Source: DSFO01 sp041640715
GTDB taxonomy: Archaea; Thermoproteota; Thermoprotei; Gearchaeales; Gearchaeaceae
DNA length: 64,000 nt
Assembly: GCA_041640715.1 (NCBI GenBank)
Contig: JBEPZU010000006.1
Coordinates: forward strand, 1 to 64,000
Direction of reading: 5' to 3'
Shown here: positions 8,580 through 17,827 of the stretch, piece by piece
Position numbering within the stretch: the first letter of the stretch is position 1
Layout of the letters: each line of letters starts with the position of its first letter
The notes under the pieces: generated by a model
What the model was told of the DNA's origin: nothing
The model's database searches: none
The model's input: the letters and a program-made list of their open reading frames with translations, nothing else
Made by a program: the position numbers and the translations under genes

Positions 8580-9905
8580 TTACCTTCGTAATATCTTGGA
8601 TAAAACTTCCTCTATTATTTTTTCAAACACGTTCTCTCTGTCCCTCATGTAATAGCTTACCTTAACTACCGGCTTATTGAGAGTCAAATATCTTGAGAGG
8701 TCCGATTGCGTGCCTAGAACTATTGAATCTGCAGGCAGTTTATTTAAAAATTCATTAAGCAGGTTTAATTGTTGCCTGCTATAACCTATGGTAGGAACAA
8801 CTTTACCTATATGAGGATAAGCAGCATATATTTCGTTTTTATAAAAACCTTCGGCGAAATCTCTAGGGTCGATTATTTCCTTAGCACCATAAATTTGAGA
8901 GGCAATATAACCTGCAGCGTATTCCATATGCCCATGCGTTACTGTAGGACCATCCTCGACTACAACTACCCTTTTACCCTTTATTAACTCAGGTTTATCG
9001 ACTTCTAAAACGAAGTCCGCTTCTATTATTTTGGCTTTTTTACTAAGCTTTCTTACATTTTCCTTAGTTTTTTCTACATTTTCTCTAGGAGCTGTATTCA
9101 CTTTGGTTATTACTACTAGGTCAGCTAATCTAACATTTATCTCGCCCGGATAAGAAATCTCATGACCCAAACGGAAAGGATCTATAGCAGTTATCATGAA
9201 ATCAGGCTTTACAAAGGGAAGATCATTATTACCTCCGTCCCATATTATTACCTCAGCCTCTTTCGTTGCGCGTTCAAAAACTTTCTCGTAATCTATTCCT
9301 TCATAACAAACAACACCTTCCCTTAGGAGAGGCTCAAACTCTTCCTTTTCTTCTATACTCAAATTCATTTCGTCCAAATCTTGTATGCTGTTAAGTCTAA
9401 CTACGATGCTCTTCTCCAAATCTCCGTATGCCATAGGGTGTCTAACCACAACGGTTTTTATTCCTTTATTACGGAGAATTTTGACCAAAGCCCTGGTGAT
9501 CGTACTCTTACCAGCCCCGGTTCTTGAAGCTGTTACAGCTATGACTGGTTTATCTATTTTAATCATCGTGGAGAAAGGAGAGATCAGTCTGAAATCTGCA
9601 CCGTATGAAAGTACTAAACTTGCTTTTCTCATAACCTCATCGTAGAGCAAATCACTGTAAGCTAATATGACTTCTTCGACCTTCAGTTCTTTTATTATTC
9701 TTTCTAATTCATCCTCACCATAGATGGGTATACCCTTAGGATAAAGTCTTCCTGCTAACGTAGGTGGATAAGTTCGATTTGCAATGCCAGGTATTTGGGA
9801 AGCTATGAAAGCTACGACCTCGTACTCTTCTCTATCCCTGAACAAAAGATTAAAGACATGAAAATCTCTACCGCCTGCACCTATTATTGCTATGCGTTTA
9901 GCCAT
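8580..9905 (-). CDS. Cyclic 2,3-diphosphoglycerate synthetase-like P-loop protein (COG2403)
   Basis: A 441-residue protein with an N-terminal Rossmann-like part (IAIIGAGGRDFHVFN at residues 5-19), a central P-loop domain with Walker A TASRTGAGKST near 125-135, and a WDGGNND motif in the place of Walker B. This is the family annotated in crenarchaea as cyclic-2,3-diphosphoglycerate synthetase or predicted GTPase. Cyclic DPG is a thermoprotectant in some archaea, but the wider family's substrate is not certain. Its start overlaps the cdc48 stop by one base (TAATG), so the two genes are co-transcribed. Confidence 0.75.
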   Translation of the reverse strand: MAKRIAIIGAGGRDFHVFNLLFRDREEYEVVAFIASQIPGIANRTYPPTLAGRLYPKGIPIYGEDELERIIKELKVEEVILAYSDLLYDEVMRKASLVLSYGADFRLISPFSTMIKIDKPVIAVTASRTGAGKSTITRALVKILRNKGIKTVVVRHPMAYGDLEKSIVVRLNSIQDLDEMNLSIEEKEEFEPLLREGVVCYEGIDYEKVFERATKEAEVIIWDGGNNDLPFVKPDFMITAIDPFRLGHEISYPGEINVRLADLVVITKVNTAPRENVEKTKENVRKLSKKAKIIEADFVLEVDKPELIKGKRVVVVEDGPTVTHGHMEYAAGYIASQIYGAKEIIDPRDFAEGFYKNEIYAAYPHIGKVVPTIGYSRQQLNLLNEFLNKLPADSIVLGTQSDLSRYLTLNKPVVKVSYYMRDRENVFEKIIEEVLSKILRR

Positions 9906-12121
9906 TACATATAAATACCTAAAGGTTTAGTCTCCCTCCGAGCATGCGTTCTCTTGAAATTCCTATACATTTCCTCATAACCCTTTATATCATCAGGCGA
10001 GAGAGATGGTCCTACTGTTTTGAGAGCCTGTTCAAAGTGCTCTTTCGTTACCTTCAGAGGTTTCAAGTTTTCTCTTATCGCTATCATACCAGCTTCCCTG
10101 CAAAGAGCTTCGAGATCAGCTCCCGTATAACCCTCTGTTCTTGCAGCTATATCATTCAAATCTACGTTACTATCTAAGGGCATTTTCCTAGTGTGTATTT
10201 TAAGTATACTAACTCTAGCAGAAAGATCTGGAGGAGGAACATAAATTATTGAATCGAATCTACCGGGTCTTAGGAGTGCTGGATCTATGATGTCTATTCT
10301 GTTGGTCGCTGCTATAACTACTACATTCTTTAAAGTTTGAATCCCATCCATCTCTGTTAAAAGCTGGTTCACCATTCTTTCTGTAACACCAGAATCCCCG
10401 AATCTCATTCCTCTAGCAGGAGCTATAGCGTCTATTTCATCAAAGAACACTACACAAGGAGCTGCTTGTCTGGCCTTCTTAAAGACCTCTCTTATCCCCC
10501 TTTCGGATTCTCCTACCCACTTGCTTAATAATTCAGGTCCTCTTACAGCTATGAAATTAGCTTCGCTTTCTGTGGCTACAGCCTTAGCTAATAAAGTTTT
10601 ACCTGTTCCTGGAGGACCGAATAACAATATTCCTTTAGTAGGCCTTATTCCTGCCATCTCGAATATTTCGGGATTTCTGAAAGGAAGCTCTACTGCCTCT
10701 CTTAGTATCTGCTTAACTTGTTCCAATCCTCCTATGTCTTCCCATTTCACATCTGGAACCTCTACTAATACTTCTCTTAGTATTGAAGGCTGAACATCTC
10801 TTAAAGCCATCTCGAAATCTTCCCTAGTAACTTTCAGATTTTGAAGGATTTCAGGAGAAATTATGCCCTTTTCAATATCTATCTTAGGAATAAAACGTCT
10901 CAAAGTATGCATAGCGGCCTCTCTTACTAAGGCAGCTATATCAGCGCCGCTAAATCCATGGGTTATTTGAGCGAGTTCATCGAGATTGACGTTTGAATCC
11001 AAGGGCATATGTCTTGTGTGAACCATTAGTATTTCTTTCCTAGCCTTCTTATCAGGCATCCCTATTATTATTTCTCTATCAAATCTACCTGGTCTCCTTA
11101 AAGCTGGATCTACTGCTTCAGGCCTGTTCGTAGCTCCAATGACTATTACATTTCCTCTACCTTTCATTCCGTCCATCAAAGTTAGTAATTGAGAAACAAC
11201 TCTCTTCTCTACCTCACCAACCACTTCGCCTCTAGGAGGTGCTATAGCGTCTATTTCATCTATAAATATTATCGCAGGAGCATTCTGCTCAGCCTCTTTA
11301 AATACCTCTCTCAATCTAGCCTCAGATTCTCCATAAAACTTGCTCATGATCTCAGGACCGTTTATGATTAGGAAATAAGCACCACTTTCTCCAGCTACAG
11401 CCTTAGCTAATAAAGTTTTACCTGTTCCTGGAGGACCGATTAAAAGTACACCTTTAGGAGGATCTATACCTAATCGCTTGAATAATTCAGGATGTTTCAA
11501 AGGTAATTCTACGATCTCTCTTATTTTGGCTTTCGCTTCCTCAAGATCGCCTATATCTTCGAAAGTAACAGAAGGTCCTGCTACGATTTCTTCTTTAACA
11601 GGTTCTTCTCTTATAGTTATTTCGGTTTGATCATTGACTAGTCCTGCAGGACCGGGGGTTACTGAGACAACTGCAAAGCTAAAAACATTGCCCAGGCCTA
11701 TCGAAATACTTATCACATCTCCTTTTGTGACGGGTCTTGGATTGTAGAAATAATGATGTCTAAGTCTACTCTTTGCATAATGCAGAATATCACTAGGTAA
11801 TGGTTGTGCCACGGGAGCTAAAACCACTTTGGTTGCAGGCTTTAATTTAGCAGGTCTTACAGTTACGATATCACCTAAACTAACTTTTGCGTTTTTTCTT
11901 ATAGTGCTATCCATTCTTATTATACTACGATCGTACTCATGCCTTAGAGGATAAACCAAAGCATATGTAGTCTTTTTACCAATGATCTCTACCAAATCAC
12001 CAGTAACTAAGCCTAGCTCATTCATGACTTCTCTGCTTATAGAGACATAGGCAGTTCCTACTTTATCTGGTTCGGCATCCATAACAGTTAGTTCAACACT
12101 AGGAATTTCAGAGTAAGCCAT
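9905..12121 (-). CDS. cdc48: CDC48/VAT AAA+ unfoldase
   Basis: A 738-residue double-AAA ATPase: N-terminal double-psi barrel and CDC48 domain 2 (1-185), D1 with Walker A GPPGTGKT at 229-236 and Walker B IIFIDEIDA, and D2 with its own GPPGTGKT, VVFFDEIDA and arginine-finger region. It unfolds proteins using ATP. The last three residues are I-Y-M, which fits the HbYX (hydrophobic-Tyr-any) tail that docks unfoldases onto the 20S proteasome. A TATA box (12145-12155) lies about 28 bp upstream. Followed directly by the cDPG-synthetase-like gene. Confidence 0.97.
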   Translation of the reverse strand: MAYSEIPSVELTVMDAEPDKVGTAYVSISREVMNELGLVTGDLVEIIGKKTTYALVYPLRHEYDRSIIRMDSTIRKNAKVSLGDIVTVRPAKLKPATKVVLAPVAQPLPSDILHYAKSRLRHHYFYNPRPVTKGDVISISIGLGNVFSFAVVSVTPGPAGLVNDQTEITIREEPVKEEIVAGPSVTFEDIGDLEEAKAKIREIVELPLKHPELFKRLGIDPPKGVLLIGPPGTGKTLLAKAVAGESGAYFLIINGPEIMSKFYGESEARLREVFKEAEQNAPAIIFIDEIDAIAPPRGEVVGEVEKRVVSQLLTLMDGMKGRGNVIVIGATNRPEAVDPALRRPGRFDREIIIGMPDKKARKEILMVHTRHMPLDSNVNLDELAQITHGFSGADIAALVREAAMHTLRRFIPKIDIEKGIISPEILQNLKVTREDFEMALRDVQPSILREVLVEVPDVKWEDIGGLEQVKQILREAVELPFRNPEIFEMAGIRPTKGILLFGPPGTGKTLLAKAVATESEANFIAVRGPELLSKWVGESERGIREVFKKARQAAPCVVFFDEIDAIAPARGMRFGDSGVTERMVNQLLTEMDGIQTLKNVVVIAATNRIDIIDPALLRPGRFDSIIYVPPPDLSARVSILKIHTRKMPLDSNVDLNDIAARTEGYTGADLEALCREAGMIAIRENLKPLKVTKEHFEQALKTVGPSLSPDDIKGYEEMYRNFKRTHARRETKPLGIYM

Positions 12122-12144
12122 GCTACTATAATTTATCTTATATT

Positions 12145-12155
12145 ATTTATAAAAG
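12145..12155 (-). promoter_or_regulatory. TATA box of cdc48
   Basis: On the minus strand CTTTTATAAAT is centred about 28 bp upstream of the cdc48 ATG, consistent with a leaderless or near-leaderless transcript. Confidence 0.55.
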
Positions 12156-12168
12156 TTGATCTTCGCAC

Positions 12169-12203
12169 ACTTAAGCTCAAATTTGGTAAAGATTAGCTTA
12201 AGT
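12169..12203. repeat. 9-bp inverted repeat in the cdc48 / HTH-CBS intergenic region
   Basis: A perfect inverted repeat, ACTTAAGCT (12169-12177) and AGCTTAAGT (12195-12203), separated by 17 bp, lies upstream of the cdc48 promoter in a divergent spacer. It could be an operator or an RNA hairpin. The neighbouring HTH-CBS regulator is an obvious candidate binder, but that is inference. Confidence 0.45.
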
Positions 12204-12279
12204 ATAAATTTTGTAGGATTGCATCTATGAGCATGCCATTATGCTAATTAAGTCTTCCCATCAAAAGACTATAAACAAC

Positions 12280-12308
12280 AATTGCGGATATGAAATTTTT
12301 AAGCAATT
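12280..12308 (+). promoter_or_regulatory. Promoter of the HTH-CBS gene with flanking inverted repeat
   Basis: A TATA-like ATTTTTAAG (12295-12303) is centred about 27 bp upstream of the ATG at 12326. It is flanked by AATTGC (12280-12285) and GCAATT (12303-12308), so a dimeric repressor bound there would block TBP. This suggests autoregulation by the HTH protein encoded next door. Confidence 0.4.
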
Positions 12309-12325
12309 AGATAAGTTAATTCAAT

Positions 12326-12886
12326 ATGCAACTCATCATAGATCCAGGGGATTTGGAAAAGTTAAGAAAAAAAGCTAATCTAACACAGAAAGAATTAGCT
12401 AAACTTTGCAAGGTGAGTCAATCATTCATAGCAAAATTAGAGAGAGGAAATATAGACCCTACCTATAGCAAAATTAAAACTATTTCTGAACACTTATTGC
12501 CTAGAGTCTTCAAGAACTCAAAGAGCATAAGCGAGATTATGACGAGAAACATAATCTTCGCAAGAAAAGACGAAAAAATAAAGGACGTAGCTAAAAAAAT
12601 GGCAGAAAATGGGATATCTCAACTACCCGTAATTGATAACGGGAAAGTGATAGGTAGTATAACTGAACAAGCTACAATTGAAAAATTATCTAAGGAACTT
12701 GATGAAAACGCAATTATGAATGAGAAAGTTGAAAATATAATGGAACCTCCTTTTCCTATAATGCCTGAAAATACTCCTTTAGAGCTACTTTTATATTTAC
12801 TATCCTATTATCAGGCAGTGCTTGTATCCTCGCGAGGTCAAATAAGCGGAATAATAACGAAGTCAGATATTTTGAAACGTTTTTAA
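12326..12886 (+). CDS. XRE-type HTH transcriptional regulator with CBS pair
   Basis: A 186-residue regulator: an XRE/Cro helix-turn-helix at about 9-62 (LTQKELAKLCKVSQSFIAKLERG) followed by two CBS motifs (about 70-125 and 130-186). CBS pairs bind adenine nucleotides or AdoMet, so the protein probably couples DNA binding to a small-molecule signal. It sits directly upstream of the AdoMet synthetase gene on the same strand, which makes AdoMet or ATP a plausible ligand (inference). Inverted repeats around its own promoter suggest autoregulation. Confidence 0.88.
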   Translation: MQLIIDPGDLEKLRKKANLTQKELAKLCKVSQSFIAKLERGNIDPTYSKIKTISEHLLPRVFKNSKSISEIMTRNIIFARKDEKIKDVAKKMAENGISQLPVIDNGKVIGSITEQATIEKLSKELDENAIMNEKVENIMEPPFPIMPENTPLELLLYLLSYYQAVLVSSRGQISGIITKSDILKRF

Positions 12887-12921
12887 AAATATTCGTAAAA
12901 AGAAAAAAAATTCCTAAAGTT

Positions 12922-12930
12922 TTTATTTAA
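12922..12930 (+). promoter_or_regulatory. TATA box of AdoMet synthetase
   Basis: TTTATTTAA is centred about 26 bp upstream of the ATG at 12952, indicating a separate leaderless transcript rather than read-through from the regulator. Confidence 0.5.
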
Positions 12931-12951
12931 GGATAAGAAAAAGTTAAAAAA

Positions 12952-14142
12952 ATGAATATATCTATTGCATTTCTAAATCAAAGAACTATACCTGAGCTAC
13001 CATTTGAATTTGTTGAAAGAAAAGGCAAAGGCCACCCTGATTCAATATGCGATATGGCTGCCGAAGAGGCTAGTATAGAAATTTCTAAGTATTTCCTTAA
13101 CAGATATAATAGAATTTTGCATCACAATGTAGATAAGGCAGTATTGGCTGGAGGACAAGCGAGAGTTGAATTTGGAGGAGGAGAATTGATAACCCCAATC
13201 TATTTACTTTTAGTAGGAAGAGCCACCAGATTTGTAAATAATAATGAAGTTCCTGTAGATGAAATAGCGAAAAACGCAATAAAGAATATGATAAGAAGAG
13301 AGATGAAATTTCTCGATCCTGATAAACATATGATAATAGACACAAAAATTAGAGGAGGCAGTATCGATTTGGTCAAGAATTTCGAAAAAAGTAAAGATAT
13401 ACCATTAGCTAACGACACGAGTTTCGGCGTGGGTTTTGCTCCCTTCTCTCAAACGGAGCTTACAACTTTAAATATAGAAAGGCATCTAAATAATGAAAAA
13501 ATAAAAAAAGAATATCAAATGATTGGAGAAGATATAAAAGTAATGAGTATAAGGAATGAAGATAAAGTTAAAATAATTGTTGCTTGTGCTTTTATATCAA
13601 AATTTATAAATAACGAAAAAGAATACGACAATATTAAGAACGCTATTAAAAAAGAAGTTGAGTATGTAGTGGATACTTATCTTAAATATAAGAATTATGA
13701 AATAGTTATAAACGCCGCTGATGATTACCAGCGAAGCATCTATTATCTAACCGTTACAGGTACTAGCGCTGAACATGGAGACGATGGCCAAGTGGGAAGA
13801 GGCAATAGAGTTACGGGATTAATAACGCCTTTTAGGGCAATGACCTTAGAGGCTACAGCCGGTAAGAATCCCATATCGCATACTGGAAAACTGTATTCCA
13901 TTATAGCCCAAAAGATTTCTGAAAAAATTGTAAGCGAATGCGAAAACGCAAAAGAAGTTTATTGTTACATGGTTAGTAGCATAGGACATCCCATCACAGA
14001 ACCAAAAGCAGTAGGAATAAAAATTATACCCGATAAAAAAGGACCCGATGAAGGTACCATAGAATCAATAGTTAAGGAGGAGTTAAGCTATGCGCCTTAT
14101 ATTTGGAAAGACATCCTAAACAAAAATATAAGGTTATTCTAA
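12952..14142 (+). CDS. mat: Archaeal S-adenosylmethionine synthetase
   Basis: A 396-residue archaeal-type methionine adenosyltransferase (a family well diverged from bacterial MetK) that makes AdoMet from ATP and methionine. Family segments are clear: FVERKGKGHPDSICD at the N-terminus, an NVDKAVLAGGQARVEFGGG region, and GTSAEHGDDGQVGRGNR in the second half. Length is normal. It is downstream of an HTH-CBS regulator with its own TATA box. AdoMet feeds the radical SAM enzymes, methylases and the candidate SAH/MTA deaminase found elsewhere in the window. Confidence 0.96.
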   Translation: MNISIAFLNQRTIPELPFEFVERKGKGHPDSICDMAAEEASIEISKYFLNRYNRILHHNVDKAVLAGGQARVEFGGGELITPIYLLLVGRATRFVNNNEVPVDEIAKNAIKNMIRREMKFLDPDKHMIIDTKIRGGSIDLVKNFEKSKDIPLANDTSFGVGFAPFSQTELTTLNIERHLNNEKIKKEYQMIGEDIKVMSIRNEDKVKIIVACAFISKFINNEKEYDNIKNAIKKEVEYVVDTYLKYKNYEIVINAADDYQRSIYYLTVTGTSAEHGDDGQVGRGNRVTGLITPFRAMTLEATAGKNPISHTGKLYSIIAQKISEKIVSECENAKEVYCYMVSSIGHPITEPKAVGIKIIPDKKGPDEGTIESIVKEELSYAPYIWKDILNKNIRLF

Positions 14143-14324
14143 AAGGAAGATATTTTTAATTATATATTTCTTTGTTTTCTTTGATTGAATAACCAGCTCA
14201 GATACTATAAGTCTAGTGATTTCTTGGCTAAAGTACACCTGCTTTTCTCTAGCTAGTCATTGGTACAGAACAATCCTCTTCAATTTTCCTTATAATATAT
14301 TAGCCTTTAAGATATAATAAAAAC

Positions 14325-15188
14325 ATGAGCATTATCATAGAAGCATCAAACTTCAAAATAAATTTAGAAAAAGGAAAGATAACGGGAATGCTTTTTTATT
14401 CACATGAGGAAATGGAAGACTTCCTAAAACTATTGCTAGGTGGTTTTTTAATCAAAAATGATAATAGAGAGAATTTAATCGACTCGATCAAAAAAGGTGC
14501 CTTCCAAATTTTTTTGAAAAGAATAGAAGAAAAGGAAATCAAAGTCAAAGAAATTTTCTCTATACTCTCTCTTCTTAACGGAAGGAGTAAAGAGTGGATA
14601 ACTAACAATGACATGATCAAAGAAGTTTTAGGGAAAAAATACAGCGAACTGGATGAAGATCTACAAATAATAGTTAGCATAGCCACCCTTTGCAACTTTG
14701 AATATACCGAATGTATAATGCTAGTCGAGAAGGAAGAGAAATTTTTGAAGAGAGAAAAGGTTATTAAATTCTTAACTTGGTTAAAAGAAAAAAGTATACC
14801 CATCTTGATCTTGTCTTCAGAAACTCTAGGTCTAGAAATGGAAAAGTTAGCCGATATCGTCTACATAGTTGAGAAAAATAGGATATTAGATGTTGGTAGT
14901 CCTCAAGACTTAATAAAAAAACACGTACCTACGATGATGTTAATAGTTGAATATAGCACTAAACAGGTTAACGAATTCATAGAGATGCTGGAGAGGAAAA
15001 GAGGAATAAAAGTAATATACTACGATGATAAGATAATGAAAATACTTGCTGAAAGAATAGAAGATAGCTTTCGTAAAGTGTTTTTCTCAGCAGAACAGAC
15101 CAATACTGCTTTGATAAACATCAAAGTGATCTTCCCTACGCTCAACGAGGTAATAAAAAGCATTAGAGGAGAAAAAATATGGGAGTAG
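14325..15188 (+). CDS. Degenerate ABC transporter ATPase-like subunit (no Walker A)
   Basis: A 287-residue protein whose layout follows an ABC ATPase but whose catalytic motifs are gone. Where Walker A should be (residues 23-32) it reads LFYSHEEMED; the signature region (107-117) has no LSGGQ; the Walker B position (130-135) reads CIMLVE without the Asp; the switch His is replaced by Ser (ILSSETLG). The typical end of the fold remains: LADIVYIVEKNRILDVGSPQDL (split: LADIVYIVEKN and ILDVGSPQDL at 176-196). It overlaps the permease gene by 10 bp. It probably binds the permease without hydrolysing ATP. The ABC assignment rests on this partial pattern and the context. Confidence 0.6.
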   Translation: MSIIIEASNFKINLEKGKITGMLFYSHEEMEDFLKLLLGGFLIKNDNRENLIDSIKKGAFQIFLKRIEEKEIKVKEIFSILSLLNGRSKEWITNNDMIKEVLGKKYSELDEDLQIIVSIATLCNFEYTECIMLVEKEEKFLKREKVIKFLTWLKEKSIPILILSSETLGLEMEKLADIVYIVEKNRILDVGSPQDLIKKHVPTMMLIVEYSTKQVNEFIEMLERKRGIKVIYYDDKIMKILAERIEDSFRKVFFSAEQTNTALINIKVIFPTLNEVIKSIRGEKIWE

Positions 15189-16318
15189 TAAAGGCCGCTT
15201 TATATAAAGACCTAAGGCTATTCATTAAAAAGAGAGGCCTCATAACGATCGCTCTACTTTTCTTTGTTTTCCTCTATATCCTCTTAAACTTTTTATCCCC
15301 CACACAAATCGCTTTAAGTAAAATAAATCTCTTGCTGGTAAATAACGATGATAACGAAATCGCAGAGGAATTGCTAAAGACATTTGCTACTGATAATTTA
15401 TTTAATGTGAGTTACCTTAATAATTCTAATATTAATTTAGACGAAATATTACAAAATAGAACCTATGATGCAATAATAATTATACCTAAAGGATTTAAGG
15501 ATAAATTAACTGAACTGAATAGCACAGAATTAATTATATATGTAATTTCTAATAATGATTCTTTAAATAAACTAATATTTTATACTATTAAATCTAACTT
15601 AAATGATTTTTTAAAAAGTAATCTTCAATTAAAAATAATTAACAAAATTAATAATGAAACAGAAGGAAGATACTCTGACCTTCTCAGACCCTTATTAAAC
15701 CCCATTAAATTAAATGCTACTCTGATTTATATCAAGGAAATAGATTCTAAAGAAAGAACTTTTTATTCTTTTTATTTACAATCGGTATTCTTCTCCAGCC
15801 TTTTATTAATTTCCTTCCTCACAGTCTATGAGAGAAGCGCTGGGTTAAGCAGAATAATTTATGCAAGATCCAAAAATGGCTTAGAAATGTTATTTTCTAA
15901 GGTAATACTATCGCTCTTGATTTTATTAATAAACGTTACAATCTTCATAATTGCAGGTTATTTTTTAGTATATACACAGTTTTATATTGAAGGAATGCTT
16001 CTCTATGGCTTCATAATATTACTGTTTAGCTTAGGCTTTGCCTTATTGATGCCTTTGTTTTCTAAGAAAGAAGAAGGAATAATAACATTAGAGATTATTT
16101 TTGTTGTGCTGTTTTTCCTACTCACAGGACTTATAGCAGATGATTTTAAACCTCTCAGTTTGGACTATTCGCCTATACATTTAGTACTCGATATGTTGAA
16201 ATCTAAAACAATCATTCTTCTAAACACGACTTCGCTGAGTTCCATAGGAGTTTTTATCATAGGTTCGATCGTCTACCTATTAAGACTTAAAGGAGATCAT
16301 GGAAAATACCCCATTTAA
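15179..16318 (+). CDS. ABC-2 type permease
   Basis: A 379-residue membrane protein with the ABC-2 layout: one N-terminal helix (about 20-40), a large extracytoplasmic domain (about 45-195) rich in Asn sequons, then five or six helices, including the conserved YERSAG loop (LTVYERSAGL) before the helix bundle. Such permeases export lipids, polysaccharides or drugs. It is paired with a degenerate ATPase-like gene, so either that subunit acts as a regulator or a true ATPase is supplied from elsewhere. Codons in the extracytoplasmic part are very AT-rich. It converges on the flippase gene with a 39-bp overlap. Confidence 0.75.
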   Translation: MGVVKAALYKDLRLFIKKRGLITIALLFFVFLYILLNFLSPTQIALSKINLLLVNNDDNEIAEELLKTFATDNLFNVSYLNNSNINLDEILQNRTYDAIIIIPKGFKDKLTELNSTELIIYVISNNDSLNKLIFYTIKSNLNDFLKSNLQLKIINKINNETEGRYSDLLRPLLNPIKLNATLIYIKEIDSKERTFYSFYLQSVFFSSLLLISFLTVYERSAGLSRIIYARSKNGLEMLFSKVILSLLILLINVTIFIIAGYFLVYTQFYIEGMLLYGFIILLFSLGFALLMPLFSKKEEGIITLEIIFVVLFFLLTGLIADDFKPLSLDYSPIHLVLDMLKSKTIILLNTTSLSSIGVFIIGSIVYLLRLKGDHGKYPI

Positions 16319-17788
16319 TAACGATTTTGTTGCGATTCTTACGCTTTTATCGACAGCTAATAGAATAAGGAAGAAAACTGCCATATACAAAGCTATTAAA
16401 GGAGAAATTACCAGGAGTTGAGCGATTAATTGATTGGGAAATTCAGCGGGTTTTATGAAGAGAATCGCCAAACAAGAAATCAATCCTGACATTAAATATT
16501 TCAATACAGAAATGAAAGGAAACTGAAACATGTTCAATTTTCTAAGCTCTAAAGAATACAGAAAAACACCTATCAAAGAAAAGAATACCCAAACTAAAGA
16601 CCAATAGGTAGCTATCATAAAGGCTGAAAAATTGTAGATTTTAGAGAGATACGCTAAAAAAGCCAATGTTGAAAATTGAAAAACTAATTGAATTAGCTTT
16701 ATTTTAATTATCTTAAACAGCATGGACTTCTTTAAACTACCAACCATTTCTTCCAAATCCCTCTTCTCTATACTTTGTATTGAATATTCAAAAAGTGAAA
16801 TGATATTTCCCAGCATAAAACTAATTGCAAGAAAAATAGAAGAAAGATAAGATAAGTTATATTCTGGCCTAAGTATCGAGAGCAATAAATTTCCTAAACT
16901 AATGATCAAGAAGAGTAACATTGAACCAAAAAGAAAGATCGTCTTTATGGCTTGCTGAAGATAAACCAATTTTCCTTTTTCAAGAAATTCTTTATAATAA
17001 TTAATAACAAACGTTTGCAAATAAGTAATAGGAAAGCTCACAATAAAAGCACTTCTAAAATAGGCTATCGGTAGTGTAGATGAGAGAAGAATCGCCATTA
17101 ATGATGCGTCATAATACGAGAGTGAAGCGATCAGTATCCAAATAAAAGGAAACCATAAATTCCTATGGAGAGAAAACCTAAGGTCCTTCTTCAAGAGATT
17201 CTTTTGACTTTCTTGAGTAATGAACAAAGGGTAAATCAAAGCTATAAGATTAGAAATTATAAAAGCTGACAGAAGTAATTCCACGCTTACCCTGAATAGA
17301 AATATGAATATGAAAATAGCAAGTAAAGCCAATTTAATAGCAGCTTGAATTAAATTTGCAACGTAACTTAAAACAGGATTATTACCTAATAGAAAGCTCG
17401 AGAATATAAAGAATAGGGATTGCGAAAAGAAGAGAAAGAAAACTAAAAGTAACAAAGGATAACCTATCTTGAAAAAATAAAGATCTACAGCTAAAAGCGA
17501 TGCAATAAGTAACAAATCTGAGATAAAAGTAAAACGAACACCGTAGATCAAAGCTTCTTTAAAGACTGAATAACCCCTAGCAGTAAAACGTACTATAAAC
17601 CAAGATAATGAATTAACTAAGATTAAGAATAAGGAAGACATCACGAGTAGGAATTGATATAGGCCAAAATCTACTGGTACGAGCTTTCTAGTGGCTATTA
17701 AAGTTGTAGCAAAAGATATAAGAGCCGTTAAAAAATAAATTAACAAAGAAGTAATGCTTCTCTCTATTACGCTAGGCAGACTCTTCAT
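16280..17788 (-). CDS. Polysaccharide/oligosaccharide flippase (MATE/Wzx-like)
   Basis: A 502-residue protein that is nearly all membrane helix (12-14 spans). The N-terminus matches the polysaccharide biosynthesis flippase family: an initial SLLIYFLTALISFATTLIA helix (short form given) followed by RKLVPVDFGLYQFLL. Such proteins flip lipid-linked glycans across the membrane. In archaea they may serve N-glycosylation of surface proteins, which would fit the heavily sequon-rich exported proteins nearby. It lies between the ABC-2 pair and the MoxR operon on the opposite strand. Confidence 0.78.
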   Translation of the reverse strand: MKSLPSVIERSITSLLIYFLTALISFATTLIATRKLVPVDFGLYQFLLVMSSLFLILVNSLSWFIVRFTARGYSVFKEALIYGVRFTFISDLLLIASLLAVDLYFFKIGYPLLLLVFFLFFSQSLFFIFSSFLLGNNPVLSYVANLIQAAIKLALLAIFIFIFLFRVSVELLLSAFIISNLIALIYPLFITQESQKNLLKKDLRFSLHRNLWFPFIWILIASLSYYDASLMAILLSSTLPIAYFRSAFIVSFPITYLQTFVINYYKEFLEKGKLVYLQQAIKTIFLFGSMLLFLIISLGNLLLSILRPEYNLSYLSSIFLAISFMLGNIISLFEYSIQSIEKRDLEEMVGSLKKSMLFKIIKIKLIQLVFQFSTLAFLAYLSKIYNFSAFMIATYWSLVWVFFSLIGVFLYSLELRKLNMFQFPFISVLKYLMSGLISCLAILFIKPAEFPNQLIAQLLVISPLIALYMAVFFLILLAVDKSVRIATKSLLNGVFSMISFKS

Positions 17789-17827
17789 GTCTTAAATATT
17801 TTTATGCGAAGAGAATAATTTATTATT

